This document shows, one piece after another, positions 15,077-23,337 of a stretch of DNA of 25,316 nt. The position numbers were made by a program, and so were the translations under genes. Position 1 is the first letter of the stretch; each line of letters starts with the position of its first letter. The DNA is from a virus. The notes under the pieces are model-generated. The model was not told where the DNA came from. It did not search any database and saw only the letters and a list, made by a program, of their open reading frames with translations. The stretch lies in IMG/VR virus record IMGVR_UViG_3300027896_000201, positions 1 to 25,316 of that record; one strand, given 5' to 3'.

Positions 15077-15396
15077 GCTTTTGTTGCTGCTATTATTTTA
15101 AATACTGCCCTTCCAGACTTGTCTGCATTCCTTGCAGGAGGCCTGATGGGATATAATGTCTTTCCGTTGTATTCAATTTTGATGTTACTGCTCCAGCCGT
15201 TATCCCAGAGCTCAATCTCATAAACCTCCTTGTCAATGAGCTCCTGCTCATTCAGGTATCTTGTGCCATCAATCTGAGTAACTGAAGCTCTTGCACTTAC
15301 TCCTGCATCCCAGACCTCTGAAGCATCCTGATGGCTGTCCAGAGATGATGTCAGGGTCTTGATTACAATGCTATAGAAGAGCTTCCCTGTTCTCAT
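15073..15396 (-). CDS. Head-tail joining (stopper) protein
   Basis: A 107-aa protein with the pattern of head-closure proteins (SPP1 gp16/HK97 gp7-like): 'RTGKLFYSIVI', a hydrophilic DSHQDASEVWDAGVSARASVT segment, then KEVYEIELWDNG, IKIEYNGKTLYPI. Known family members stop DNA leaking from the filled head and bind the tail. It sits in the expected place between connector and neck genes and overlaps both by 4 bases. Confidence 0.82.
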   Translation of the reverse strand: MRTGKLFYSIVIKTLTSSLDSHQDASEVWDAGVSARASVTQIDGTRYLNEQELIDKEVYEIELWDNGWSSNIKIEYNGKTLYPIRPPARNADKSGRAVFKIIAATKA

Positions 15397-15944
15397 AATC
15401 CTGTATTTTGATCAATGGATTCAATCAATCTCAGGGTATCAAATGGCAGCCTTGAAATAGCAACCTCTGAACCATCCTGAGGCTCATTGAACATTGATGC
15501 AGTAATCCTTCTTATGCATTCATTTGCAGTCTCATTTGGCTTGCCAGCTGTGAATGTTACTTCCATATACCATGTCTCAGCAGATCCTCCCACTCTGATT
15601 GTGCCAAAGGATGAATCAGGCTTGACCTTCACAACATTAAGCCCCTTCTGTTCAAATGTGGTTGTCTCTCCACAAACCTCAACAATTAAAGCTGGATCTG
15701 CCAGCACTGGAGATATGGGAAGCTCATAAAATCCACGACTATCCCTGTCTCCCTTCTCAAAATACGCCTTGTATTCCTTGGGGATACAAGATAGAGCTGT
15801 CCTATTTTCAAGCCACTGCCTCGCAACCTTGATCAGCTTAGCAATCCTGACATCCTGATCAGTTCCAAGATATCCCATGAGTTCCTTCATCTCGGTGACA
15901 GTGACAGTCTCCGCAAAGGTTGATGTTAATACTGACAGCTCCAT
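15393..15944 (-). CDS. Head-tail connector (gp6/gp15-like adaptor)
   Basis: A 183-aa protein with an N-terminal helical part (TVTEMKELMGYLGTDQDVRIAKLIKVARQWLENRTAL) typical of phage connector proteins, a beta middle (FYELPISPV, VKVKPDSSFGTIRVGG, WYMEVTFTAG) and a C-terminal helix (NECIRRITASMF). The adaptor ring docks below the portal. The gene is the first large one downstream of the terminator at 16153-16194 and is preceded by a purine-rich leader (AGGGAGGGCGGAAG), one of the few Shine-Dalgarno-like stretches in the window. Confidence 0.82.
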   Translation of the reverse strand: MELSVLTSTFAETVTVTEMKELMGYLGTDQDVRIAKLIKVARQWLENRTALSCIPKEYKAYFEKGDRDSRGFYELPISPVLADPALIVEVCGETTTFEQKGLNVVKVKPDSSFGTIRVGGSAETWYMEVTFTAGKPNETANECIRRITASMFNEPQDGSEVAISRLPFDTLRLIESIDQNTGL

Positions 15945-15958
15945 CTTCCGCCCTCCCT

Positions 15959-16138
15959 TTATTTGGTGCTTCTTCCTGCAGCTTCCTTGTCTTCCTTGTC
16001 CTCTTTGTCAACAACTGTGGCAAATTTGTTCTTCTCAAGGAATGTGGCATGCATACTGGTCACAGTCTTGGTTGTACCCTTCTTGTCAACCTTCTTGTTG
16101 CCATGTACAAAATCTTTTAAGAATTTTACTTTTTTCAT
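15959..16138 (-). CDS. Small basic head-module protein (59 aa)
   Basis: A short frame starting MKKVKFLKDFVHGNKK and ending in an acidic/basic tail (DKEDKEDKEAAGRSTK). The start has an A/T-rich leader just after the terminator, and the stop lies 14 bases before the connector gene. Small 'MK.VKFLKDF' proteins are common between capsid and connector genes. The function is unknown; a nucleic-acid or head accessory role would fit its charge. Confidence 0.65.
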   Translation of the reverse strand: MKKVKFLKDFVHGNKKVDKKGTTKTVTSMHATFLEKNKFATVVDKEDKEDKEAAGRSTK

Positions 16139-16152
16139 GATTTGATTTTTTG

Positions 16153-16194
16153 ATTATTAAAAAAGAAGGGATCTGAGATCTCCCCAGATCCCTT
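16153..16194 (-). terminator. Intrinsic terminator after the head genes
   Basis: Perfect 10-bp stem AAGGGATCTG/CAGATCCCTT (16166-16175 with 16185-16194) and a 9-base loop. On the minus strand it is followed by CTTTTTTAAT. It closes the TerS-to-exported-protein unit, so connector and tail genes either depend on read-through or have their own promoter. I saw no clear promoter in 16139-16165. Confidence 0.88.
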
Positions 16195-16223
16195 GTATTA
16201 TTCCTGCAATTTTATGAGTGTTC

Positions 16224-16760
16224 TCAATACCTCTGTCCGATTTTAATCATCAGCCTTGTGATCACAGCAGCTTTGCCTGCATCAGATCCTGTACAAGAGA
16301 CTTTGATATATCTCCAAAGCACTCCGGTTGATACATCAGCAAGGGAAGCCACAGCTGGAGTTGTACCGGCCTGTTGTGCTGCTGGCAGCCACATGGTTGT
16401 GGGATGGAAGAGCACAGTATCAAGCTTGACCCAGTAAGATTTGTCAATACTCCCATAGGTTGTGACAGTCACATGGTTGCCCACAGTTCTGGCAGTGGTC
16501 AGAGAATAGGCAAGAGATGTGTCATACTCAACCACAAGCTGGTAATAGTTCAGCGTTGGCTTGGCAAGATCAAAGATCCAGTACTTGGTTGCTGTCCCTC
16601 CTATTGTATCCTTGATGCAAGTTGCTGTGTGAGTGGCATAATTAAATGCAGTGTAAGAAGTTACCCCTGCAGGCAGGACATAAGTCGTGCCTGAAGTCTG
16701 AGCCTGCATCCCCATTGAGAATGCAAGCAGGATTGTGATAAATGCTACAAATTTTTTCAT
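16224..16760 (-). CDS. Exported beta-rich protein in the head operon
   Basis: A 178-aa protein with a clear signal peptide: MKKF, hydrophobic VAFITILLAF, then MGMQAQ with likely cleavage after AQ. The mature part is beta-rich (YYQLVVEYDTS, HVTVTTYGS, SYWVKLDTVLF, RYIKVSCTGS) and contains two cysteines. I recognise no family; the ending with a strand pattern IKVSC...ITRLMIKIG recalls ligand-binding beta-sandwiches. It lies between major capsid protein and a strong terminator, so should be made in large amounts. Export by Sec does not fit an ordinary capsid component; it may be a secreted or cell-surface factor made late in infection. Its start has a strong Shine-Dalgarno, unlike its neighbours. 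Confidence 0.8.
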   Translation of the reverse strand: MKKFVAFITILLAFSMGMQAQTSGTTYVLPAGVTSYTAFNYATHTATCIKDTIGGTATKYWIFDLAKPTLNYYQLVVEYDTSLAYSLTTARTVGNHVTVTTYGSIDKSYWVKLDTVLFHPTTMWLPAAQQAGTTPAVASLADVSTGVLWRYIKVSCTGSDAGKAAVITRLMIKIGQRY

Positions 16761-16769
16761 TGCTATTGT

Positions 16770-16775
16770 CCTCCT
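16770..16775 (-). promoter_or_regulatory. Strong Shine-Dalgarno (AGGAGG)
   Basis: AGGAGG lies 9 bases before the ATG at 16760. Nearly all other starts in the window have only A/T-rich leaders, as usual in Bacteroidota. It stands out as a signal for translation of the exported protein after the capsid gene. Confidence 0.7.
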
Positions 16776-16789
16776 ATTTTTGATTATTC

Positions 16790-18046
16790 CTATGCAGCTG
16801 TAATATCACTCAGGATGTCTGAAAGATCATCATAGACAAAGGCATAAATGTGGGCTGTCGGGAATTTAACAGCTGCCCTGCATGATGCAGTGATGGTCTT
16901 CAGATCATATTCTGGATCAGTTGAATCCTGATCCCATACCTTGATCTCAATTCCTCTCTTGAGATAGAGTGTGACCTTGTTAAAGTCACCTACAAGCACC
17001 TTGCCTGATCCTATCAGGTTGCTCGGATATATCCTGATGCCTGATACATTCATCCCTCCAGCAGTAACAAAGGGAGGCATGACATACTGACCATTCTTGT
17101 CTTTTGTCATCTCCATCATTGCGAATTCTGCAGGAGTTACAAATGCAGCATTCGGGATGTAGTTGTATTCAGCAATCTGGTTGCAAGCTGCCCTGATAGC
17201 ATCAAAGTTGTTTGCTGCAGTGATCTTGTTCTGCAGTGAGGTGCTTGAATAAGCTGATGCAGTTGTGATGATCCCATCAAGATGCGGAGTTGTGCCAGTC
17301 CCTTCATAGAGTTCATCCTCAAGAATCCTCTCAACCATCGGGAGAAGTTCATTCTTGATCTGGGTCAGCATCTCATCCCAGTCCTCAAGTGACTCATTTG
17401 TGACCTTGATGTGAGTCCCTATCTTCTCAACCTCTGAGCTATACATACTGTATGTTAGGTCACTCTGGGCATATTGAGCTGCTTCAGCCAATGCAGCTGC
17501 TGCTGCAGTCCTTGCTGTCCTCTCGACCCATGTAACCCTGTTTGAATTTGTCACCCCTCTGGCAACAACATCCAGCATGAGCACCTGCCTGTCCGGTAAT
17601 TTTTCAACTCCGGCAACCCTCATGGGCACAATGACCGCTGTAGCCATTGAGCTGTCTGCAAGCTCAGTATAAGTGTCAATTGTGCTGGCCTTGAGCATCC
17701 TTCTTGGATCTCCCTTGATCTCAAACTCAATGCTTGCACCTGATTTCACTTTGCCTCCCTCAACAACCTTGCCCTTGTTCTCCTTATAGAACTTCTCGAA
17801 GTCTCCAAAAAGAGAGACAGGTTTGCCAAGGGGCTTATCCTTCAGCTGGAGCTGGATGGCATCAAGTTGCTCGCTGAGCTTCTTAATGCTTATCTCTCCT
17901 GCATTTGCTTTATTCACAAGCTCTGTGACCTGATCCACTGAAGCCTTTCCCTTCAGGAGCTCCTGCGTTGCAACATTTGCTTCACTGAACTTCTTGACCT
18001 CTGCCTGAATCTGATCAGTCAGTGCTTTAATGTCAATTTCCGGCAT
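16790..18046 (-). CDS. Major capsid protein, HK97 fold
   Basis: The 418-aa protein has the two-part structure of HK97 gp5-type capsid precursors: an N-terminal helical, coiled-coil delta domain (residues 1 to about 105; IKALTDQIQAEVKKF, LSEQLDAIQLQLKDK) and the capsid core from about residue 125. Core signs: ATAVIVPMRVAGVEKLPD, ARTAAAAALAEAAQYAQSD, KVTNESLEDWDEML, LLPMVERILEDELYEGTGT, AAFVTPAEFAMMEMTKDKNG, GIRIYPSNLIGSGKVLVGDF, and a final strand AVKFPTAHIYAFVYDD. The delta domain is probably removed by the protease encoded just upstream. The start has an A/T-rich leader and no Shine-Dalgarno. Confidence 0.95.
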   Translation of the reverse strand: MPEIDIKALTDQIQAEVKKFSEANVATQELLKGKASVDQVTELVNKANAGEISIKKLSEQLDAIQLQLKDKPLGKPVSLFGDFEKFYKENKGKVVEGGKVKSGASIEFEIKGDPRRMLKASTIDTYTELADSSMATAVIVPMRVAGVEKLPDRQVLMLDVVARGVTNSNRVTWVERTARTAAAAALAEAAQYAQSDLTYSMYSSEVEKIGTHIKVTNESLEDWDEMLTQIKNELLPMVERILEDELYEGTGTTPHLDGIITTASAYSSTSLQNKITAANNFDAIRAACNQIAEYNYIPNAAFVTPAEFAMMEMTKDKNGQYVMPPFVTAGGMNVSGIRIYPSNLIGSGKVLVGDFNKVTLYLKRGIEIKVWDQDSTDPEYDLKTITASCRAAVKFPTAHIYAFVYDDLSDILSDITAA

Positions 18047-18048
18047 GA

Positions 18049-19059
18049 TTAATGATTTTTTAAGATTAGTAAAATAGATTCCAATACTTTGGTATTTTCA
18101 ACAATCGGCTCATCCTCCTTCTGGGTGCTGTCAACCAGCGGCTCATCAGTGACTTTGAGTGATTCTATTTCTTTCATGATGCTCTGGATCTTGAGGATCT
18201 CTGCCTCAAATGCCTCACAGGATTCATCAGTATATCTTCCATTCTTGAGCCCCCTATTCAGGGCATCAAGCCTCTTATATAGGTTTGCATAAATATCCTT
18301 GACCTCTCCCTTTGCGGAGATAATGGATGTCAGGGAATTTGCCCCCCATGTGACTGAGGAATATTCCCAGAGTTTCAGTTCAAGGAGCTTCCTGCAGATA
18401 AGGTTGCCATCACCATCCTTCTGGTCTTCACTCCTCAGGACATTATATCCAAATGACATTTCAGAGATGATCCCATCAATATGCTGCTGAAGCCTGTCCT
18501 GAGAATACTGATCCTTCCCTATTTTGCTCTCAAAATAGAGCCCCTTTGCATCTGGCCTGAGGACTTGGGGAATGCCAATGGGATTCATTGAATCATGCTG
18601 CCAGAGATGCTTGATCCTGAGCTTCTGAGATCCCACTCCCCTCTCAGCAAGGGTCTTGTCAAATGCCTGAGGCATTGTCATGTCCTTGTCTGAATCAATA
18701 TTGTTAAAGATTGCACAATACCCTGTGATTGTGCTGGTCTTCAGATCCGCATCCTTGAGTTCAAAGTTGCTCTTGATCTGGAAGATGATATTATCTGACT
18801 TCCCAGTCTCCTTCTCAAAAGATGTTGTATCAATGCCAAAATGCTTGGCTCTGGCTATGATCTTCCTTCTTGCCTTGGCTTTCTCAGCATCAGTCACATC
18901 AGTGAGCTGGTTGAATCTTGCCATTGCATTGCGGACATGACTCGCATCATAGATGGGAAGTTTGCTGTCACTTGGAGGATCTCTGGGAATGGCATAGAAT
19001 TCCTCAACTGACATCCCCAGTGATGCCCTGACCGACTCCAGAGCTGTCTTGTCTTCCAT
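18049..19059 (-). CDS. Prohead protease (HK97/U35 family) with N-terminal extension
   Basis: The 336-aa protein starts at ATG 19059 (MEDKTALESV), which has a typical A/T leader; a longer frame to 19089 has no ATG. Residues about 30-80 form an extra helical domain (ASHVRNAMARFNQLTD...KARRKIIARAKHFGI), which is often fused to these proteases or to related head proteins. The protease part spans about 95-265 and has RIKHLWQHD (H151, H155) and SEMSFGYNVL (S202), the expected His and Ser of the U35 serine protease. The C-terminus is helical and acidic, perhaps with a scaffold role. The enzyme matures the capsid, whose gene follows after 2 bases. Confidence 0.9.
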   Translation of the reverse strand: MEDKTALESVRASLGMSVEEFYAIPRDPPSDSKLPIYDASHVRNAMARFNQLTDVTDAEKAKARRKIIARAKHFGIDTTSFEKETGKSDNIIFQIKSNFELKDADLKTSTITGYCAIFNNIDSDKDMTMPQAFDKTLAERGVGSQKLRIKHLWQHDSMNPIGIPQVLRPDAKGLYFESKIGKDQYSQDRLQQHIDGIISEMSFGYNVLRSEDQKDGDGNLICRKLLELKLWEYSSVTWGANSLTSIISAKGEVKDIYANLYKRLDALNRGLKNGRYTDESCEAFEAEILKIQSIMKEIESLKVTDEPLVDSTQKEDEPIVENTKVLESILLILKNH

Positions 19060-19063
19060 TATC

Positions 19064-19207
19064 TTAATTTTTAAGTATGTTAAAATCAATCTTTTGCACT
19101 ATCCTTGCCTGACAGATATCCATGTCCAGCCTCTCAAGGATCTTCTTCCAGACCTTCTGGAGGACTTGCTGGAGTTCAGCCTCACTATATTTGCCAGTTC
19201 TTATCAT
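19064..19207 (-). CDS. Small helical protein (47 aa)
   Basis: A short frame starting MIRTGKYSEAELQQVLQKVWKK and ending DFNILKN. It fits exactly between the Mu-F-like gene (6-base gap) and the protease (4-base gap), has a purine-rich leader (GAAGAA), and its codon use matches its neighbours. It is amphipathic and helical. It may be a head assembly accessory; no family recognised. Confidence 0.6.
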   Translation of the reverse strand: MIRTGKYSEAELQQVLQKVWKKILERLDMDICQARIVQKIDFNILKN

Positions 19208-19213
19208 TCTTCT

Positions 19214-20041
19214 TCAAAAATAAGCTCCCCTTCCTGCCCCTTCATCAACATCATAAATGATTGTACATCTGCAGTTGATGATCTCCTCAGGTGCTCCATC
19301 TGGGTCATGGGGGTATTGCAGGCCAGCTGCATACTCCTCATCCATATCCCTTCCCCCTGTCTTCAGATCCTCTTCCTCATACTGGATATGTGTCTCCCTG
19401 ATATTTGGCAGTCCTGATGTGCTCCAGAGCTTCTTGGGGTTGACCCCAGACTCTCTTGCTGCCTCAAATGATCCTTTGTCACTTGCACCCAGCACCTCTG
19501 TCCTTGCAATCCTCTCTGCCTGATACTTGTTGATCTCAGTCAGGCCATCCATGAGATCTGTCCTCATCTGCCTTCCTATCTCAGGAATCCCCAGTCCTCC
19601 CAGCTTCCCCTCCTCAAGCACCTTGTCAATCAGGTCATTCACAATCCTTGCCTGACCGTCCATGATCTCCTCTGTGATTTTCTGGGATCTCTCCCTTGTA
19701 TACCTCCTGAAATAATCCTCCCAGTAGTCAATTGAAGAGAGATCTTGCTTCAGCTGGATCTCAGATCTTTCCTGCTTGTGAATTCCCAGCTTCATGAGGA
19801 GCATCTTCCTGCTCATCTCTGATGCGAAGGTTGATCCCACACTGATCCAGAGGCTGTCAATCATCTCCTTCATCTTATCCCCCTTCATGAGGCCAGCCAC
19901 TCTTGTCTTTAGATGCTCAGGATCTATATGCTCAGCCATGTCAATGACTGGCTGCTGGATCTGGGAGAGGACTCTTTTACAAAGCTTCCAATAAAATAGT
20001 GTCAAAGAACTTCTTTTGCTATCATTTACAGATAGTTTCAT
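19214..20041 (-). CDS. Minor head protein, phage Mu gpF-like (head morphogenesis)
   Basis: The 275-aa protein ends with the Phage_Mu_F domain: RIARTEVLGASDKGSFEAARESGV, KLWSTSGLPNIRETHIQYE, then DPDGAPEEIINCRCTIIYD with the hallmark INCRC. The N-terminal 160 residues are helical. Such proteins sit inside the head near the portal in many phages and may be ejected with the DNA. It follows the portal by 10 bases, the usual order. Its start ATG 20041 is preceded by an AGG-rich end of the portal gene. Confidence 0.92.
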   Translation of the reverse strand: MKLSVNDSKRSSLTLFYWKLCKRVLSQIQQPVIDMAEHIDPEHLKTRVAGLMKGDKMKEMIDSLWISVGSTFASEMSRKMLLMKLGIHKQERSEIQLKQDLSSIDYWEDYFRRYTRERSQKITEEIMDGQARIVNDLIDKVLEEGKLGGLGIPEIGRQMRTDLMDGLTEINKYQAERIARTEVLGASDKGSFEAARESGVNPKKLWSTSGLPNIRETHIQYEEEDLKTGGRDMDEEYAAGLQYPHDPDGAPEEIINCRCTIIYDVDEGAGRGAYF

Positions 20042-20051
20042 ATCCTATGTT

Positions 20052-21374
20052 TTAACCTCCTGCCACAGCCCCATCAGGAGCTCCAAGCACCTGATCAACC
20101 TTGGGCTGAGTGGGCATCATCCCCACTTCATCAAGTGGCACTGTGGTTGATAGTTCATATACCTTGTCCATTGCCGGATCTGGCAGCTCCTCTGCCCCGG
20201 TGGCCTTGCGGATCTCATTCTTCTTGAAGGATCTGCTCAAGACCATCCACTGCACAAGTGCTGCATTATCCTGCTGCAGGACATCAATGCCTGAATAGTC
20301 AGCCCTGATCACCTGATCCTCTTCCCCAAAGAACGGGGCAAGCCATCTTGTCATCTTTCTCAGGTATGCATCCAGATTTGGCATGATTGCATCAGTGTAA
20401 AGAGCTTTCTTTGCCTCCCTATAATTCAGGTATGTCTTATCCTTAGATCCGAACATGAGCACAGCTGGCACATTATAGGCATCACAGATCTTCCCTCCAA
20501 ATGCGCCAAGGGCATCCAGCACTGCCAATTCCACTATTGTCAGGCCAAAGTTTGACCACTTGTGATCCCTGTTAGTTATAACAATTGATCCATTCTTATT
20601 TGATCCAGAATACTCATCCTTATATTGCTCCTTGATCCTCTGCATCAGGGTCTTTCCTGCAGGATTCGGTTTGCCATCCTCTCCCAGAAGGGTCAAGATT
20701 CCCATTGCCCCATGATGCTGGAAGGCAGCCACAAGGGCATCATAGGCTGATCCAGATCCTGTGACTGATTTCAGTATTGGCTTCAGCCTGCTCATGCCCT
20801 TCAAATGTCCTGTGCCCTGATTATCATAATCAGGATTGAATTCCTTCCAGTGCAAAACCCTCTCCTTTTCGTAATCAATGACATTGCCACTCATCAGGAA
20901 CTTGTATCCTGCAATTGGATCAAGATAAGTGCCCAGCACAAGCTCCATCCACTGGGGAGGAAGCACATCAAGCCTGATGGGAAGGTTTGCATTGAGTCCG
21001 TTTGGCACACTTTCAAAGGAAGTGTATTGATCCCCAAAGATCAGGAAGAATGTCAGTGCTGCTTCAATCAATTCCGATCTGTCCATGTATGGATTAGGCT
21101 TATTCAGGAGCTGGATCATCCTTCCCTTCTCATTGATCTTGCCATCCTTGTCATACTGGAAGATAGGTACATTGCTTGCTGGCTCAGTGATCTTATTGAT
21201 GACAGTGAAGACATCCCCGTTCTTTGTGTATCCATGAAGGTATGTGTCTGATGCATAATCAGGATAGACAGCAATATTGGCAATCTGCCTCATGACATAC
21301 TCATCAAGGGCACTGCCTTTGGAGATCCTTGAAGGAAAGAACCTTGAAGCTAAGGAGCTCAGAATTCCTGCCAT
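20052..21374 (-). CDS. Portal protein (HK97 family)
   Basis: A 440-aa protein with the HK97-type portal pattern: an early YVMRQIANIAVYPDY segment, DVFTVINKITEPASNVP, LLNKPNPYMDRSELIEAALTFFLIFGDQYTS, PIRLDVLPPQWMEL, VLHWKEFNPDYDNQGTGHLKGMSRLKPILKSV, then the wing/stem part and a glycine-rich tail. It forms the dodecameric DNA channel at the head vertex. Length and position between terminase and head genes fit the family. Confidence 0.94.
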   Translation of the reverse strand: MAGILSSLASRFFPSRISKGSALDEYVMRQIANIAVYPDYASDTYLHGYTKNGDVFTVINKITEPASNVPIFQYDKDGKINEKGRMIQLLNKPNPYMDRSELIEAALTFFLIFGDQYTSFESVPNGLNANLPIRLDVLPPQWMELVLGTYLDPIAGYKFLMSGNVIDYEKERVLHWKEFNPDYDNQGTGHLKGMSRLKPILKSVTGSGSAYDALVAAFQHHGAMGILTLLGEDGKPNPAGKTLMQRIKEQYKDEYSGSNKNGSIVITNRDHKWSNFGLTIVELAVLDALGAFGGKICDAYNVPAVLMFGSKDKTYLNYREAKKALYTDAIMPNLDAYLRKMTRWLAPFFGEEDQVIRADYSGIDVLQQDNAALVQWMVLSRSFKKNEIRKATGAEELPDPAMDKVYELSTTVPLDEVGMMPTQPKVDQVLGAPDGAVAGG

Positions 21375-21378
21375 CTTC

Positions 21379-21546
21379 TTACTTATTGATCACTTGCTTG
21401 AAATATTTGTCAATCACAATCTGGGCTGTCTCCTTGCTGCCCCATGCCCATTCAGCAAAGGGTCTGATGACCTTGAGAAGATCCTCATCCTTGATCATTT
21501 CATCCTCTTTGATGTTTGTGGTTTGTTCTTTCTTTTGCTTTGCCAT
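21379..21546 (-). CDS. Small charged protein (55 aa) between terminase and portal
   Basis: Starts at ATG 21546 (MAKQKKEQTTNIKEDEM) with an A/T leader; a longer frame reaching back to 21588 would lie inside the terminase. It contains a lysine/glutamate-rich N-terminus and a short helical domain (LLKVIRPFAEWAWGSKE... IVIDKYFKQ). It is followed by the portal after 4 bases. The function is unknown; small proteins at this place may be packaging accessories. Confidence 0.7.
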   Translation of the reverse strand: MAKQKKEQTTNIKEDEMIKDEDLLKVIRPFAEWAWGSKETAQIVIDKYFKQVINK

Positions 21547-21556
21547 ATCATTGATT

Positions 21557-22825
21557 TTAAACAACTTCTCCTCCTCCAGATCCATCAAGATCCATGAGCC
21601 ATGTCACAAGCCAGACAAGGGCATCAATCCTATTGGGGCTCTTGCCATCCTTGGGAGTCCATGTGGTCATCTCATCCTCCAGCTTGGGGAGAGATCCTAC
21701 ATGATGGACTCTTCTCTGTTCATAAAGTGCCTGCACTGGCTCTGCCCTTGTGACCTTCCCTCTGGATGCCCAGACTGACTCATATGCAGCATTGTGATCA
21801 ATCTGATGGATCACTGTCTCAACCAGATCCCCTCCATTGTTTGTCTCAGCCAGAATCCGGTCAGCCTTGACCCTGTGATAGGTATCAACTGCCTTCCCTG
21901 CCCAGACAAGAGGGGTCATGATGTCAGAGAGATCCTCCTTGATATAAATCTGGCCATCAGCAGCCATGCCCCCCATGATGATTCCGCATTCATCAGAGTC
22001 CTTGTTTGATGTGACTGATGGATCAATTGCCACTGCAAGCTTCACAAGATCTGGATGGGTCTTGACCCTATCCCTATCAATCATCCTCAAAGTCCAGAGA
22101 GCACCCTCAATCTCAGATAAGATCTCAGCATTGAGCTCCTGCCTGCCAAGTCTTGTGCCTTCATATTTTGTGAGGATGGTATTCAAGAAGGCTGGGGCAA
22201 GATTCCCAGTATTCTCATAAGTTGATCCTGATGTGACAAATGTATTGGGATCTTTGACCAGATCCTTGATCATCTTTGTGGGTCTGGGAGTGGTTGTGGC
22301 AATCACTCTTGGATGAGTTCCAAGCCTGAGCCCCATCATGAACATATCCCAAGTATCCTGACCATACCTCCATGCTGCCAGTTCATCACACCAGCCTGCA
22401 TGAGACTGGAATCCCCTGAGCCTGTCTGGCTCATCTGCAGTGAAGATCAGGGCATATGCCCCATTCTTCCAGCTGATTTTCCTCTTGGATGGCTCATATT
22501 TGGGCATATCCCATGAAGGAGAGCACTTCAGGATTCCTGATTCTCCCTCAACCATGATGTCTCTTGCATCCCCAGCAGTTGCACCTATGAATGTAATTAT
22601 GGGATATTGATTCTTCCAGATCCTGACTGTCTCAGCCCCTGTTCTTGTCTTGCCCCATCCCCTGCCTGTCTTGACAAGCCAGACTGTCCAGTCACCTTCA
22701 GGGATGAGCTGGGCAGGCCTTGCATTCAGAGTCCATCTGTATCTTGCAGCATTAACAAGCTGCAGGACTTCAGTCTTTCTCTCTGGGGGCAAGGAGCTGA
22801 TTGATTCTTGTGAGAAGTTCAGCAT
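21557..22825 (-). CDS. terL: Terminase large subunit (ATPase/nuclease)
   Basis: The 422-aa protein starts at ATG 22825 (MLNFSQES), giving a 56-base overlap with the small subunit; upstream codons to 22948 would overlap further. Motifs: Walker A-like GRGWGKT (residues 54-60), Walker B GWCDELAAW (144-152; catalytic D-E), ATTTPRPT (coupling motif), and nuclease motif AIDPS (D269), followed by ILAETNNGGD and a final NRIDALVWLVTWLM. It translocates and cuts genomic DNA into the prohead. It belongs to the Terminase_6 group by its GWCDELAAW/TTTPRPT pattern. Confidence 0.96.
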   Translation of the reverse strand: MLNFSQESISSLPPERKTEVLQLVNAARYRWTLNARPAQLIPEGDWTVWLVKTGRGWGKTRTGAETVRIWKNQYPIITFIGATAGDARDIMVEGESGILKCSPSWDMPKYEPSKRKISWKNGAYALIFTADEPDRLRGFQSHAGWCDELAAWRYGQDTWDMFMMGLRLGTHPRVIATTTPRPTKMIKDLVKDPNTFVTSGSTYENTGNLAPAFLNTILTKYEGTRLGRQELNAEILSEIEGALWTLRMIDRDRVKTHPDLVKLAVAIDPSVTSNKDSDECGIIMGGMAADGQIYIKEDLSDIMTPLVWAGKAVDTYHRVKADRILAETNNGGDLVETVIHQIDHNAAYESVWASRGKVTRAEPVQALYEQRRVHHVGSLPKLEDEMTTWTPKDGKSPNRIDALVWLVTWLMDLDGSGGGEVV

Positions 22826-23216
22826 CAGACAGATTATCAAAACTATTCCCATTGTTTGTATGATCAATTTGCTGGGTATCCTTCCAGCCAAAATTTTTAA
22901 GCCAAAAGATTGAACCTGTGGGAGTTGTACCGGAGAGCCTCTTCTCATGATGGCTCATGATCATGTCCCTTGCTCTTTTGATAACAGGTGCAAACTCTTC
23001 ATGTCCGTTATTTCTTTCCCCATAGTCAAGAAAACTCCTATGATCAGCAAATCCAAGATAAAGAGTTAATCCTGTGATAGTTGGGACTTCTTCATTCTCA
23101 TCAATCCATTCAAAAAATTCAGTGATTTTCTTTTCAAGATCTGCAGCAGATGCATACATCGGAGGTCTTCCTCCGTTATTACCAAGGGCATAAAGATTGC
23201 CATAATGAGCTGCCAT
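22770..23216 (-). CDS. terS: Terminase small subunit
   Basis: The 148-aa protein has the Bacteroidota type small-terminase pattern: GGRPPMY, DLEKKITEFFEWIDENEEVPTITGL (helix-turn-helix region), ADHRSFLDY, FAPVIKRARDMIM, then TGSIFWLKNFGWKD and a terminal helix. It recognises the packaging site and recruits TerL. It is the first gene after the terminator at 23294-23324. I saw no clear TAnnTTTG promoter in the 77 bases between them. Confidence 0.92.
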   Translation of the reverse strand: MAAHYGNLYALGNNGGRPPMYASAADLEKKITEFFEWIDENEEVPTITGLTLYLGFADHRSFLDYGERNNGHEEFAPVIKRARDMIMSHHEKRLSGTTPTGSIFWLKNFGWKDTQQIDHTNNGNSFDNLSDAELLTRINQLLAPREKD

Positions 23217-23293
23217 TGTGAGAATGTTATAAGTTCATTAACATAATCTTAACACTTATTTGTGCTTTTTAAGCCATGAGCTGAATTGTAATC

Positions 23294-23324
23294 AAAAAAA
23301 AATAACTCCACAAGAGAAGTTATT
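23294..23324 (-). terminator. Intrinsic terminator upstream of the terminase genes
   Basis: On the minus strand a 9-bp stem AATAACTTC/GGAGTTATT (one G-U pair) with a 6-base loop (23301-23324) is followed by a run of U (A-run 23294-23302 on the plus strand). It would separate the accessory genes on the right from the head operon. The stem is A/T-rich, so strength is uncertain. Confidence 0.65.
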
Positions 23325-23337
23325 AACAATGATATCA

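Noticed and set aside
15859-16145. Several overlapping frames on both strands around the 59-aa gene
   Set aside because: All are shadows; only the 59-aa minus-strand frame has a leader, fits between terminator and connector, and looks like a small head protein.
20805-21778. Long plus-strand open frames opposite portal and terminase (106-149 codons)
   Set aside because: They are antisense to genes with strong motifs; the CpG-poor, CTG/ATC-rich codon use of the phage tends to leave the opposite strand open.
22826-22948. Longer N-terminus for the terminase large subunit
   Set aside because: The extra 41 residues overlap the small subunit in another frame and look like out-of-frame sequence; terminases of this group start shortly before the segment SLPPERK.
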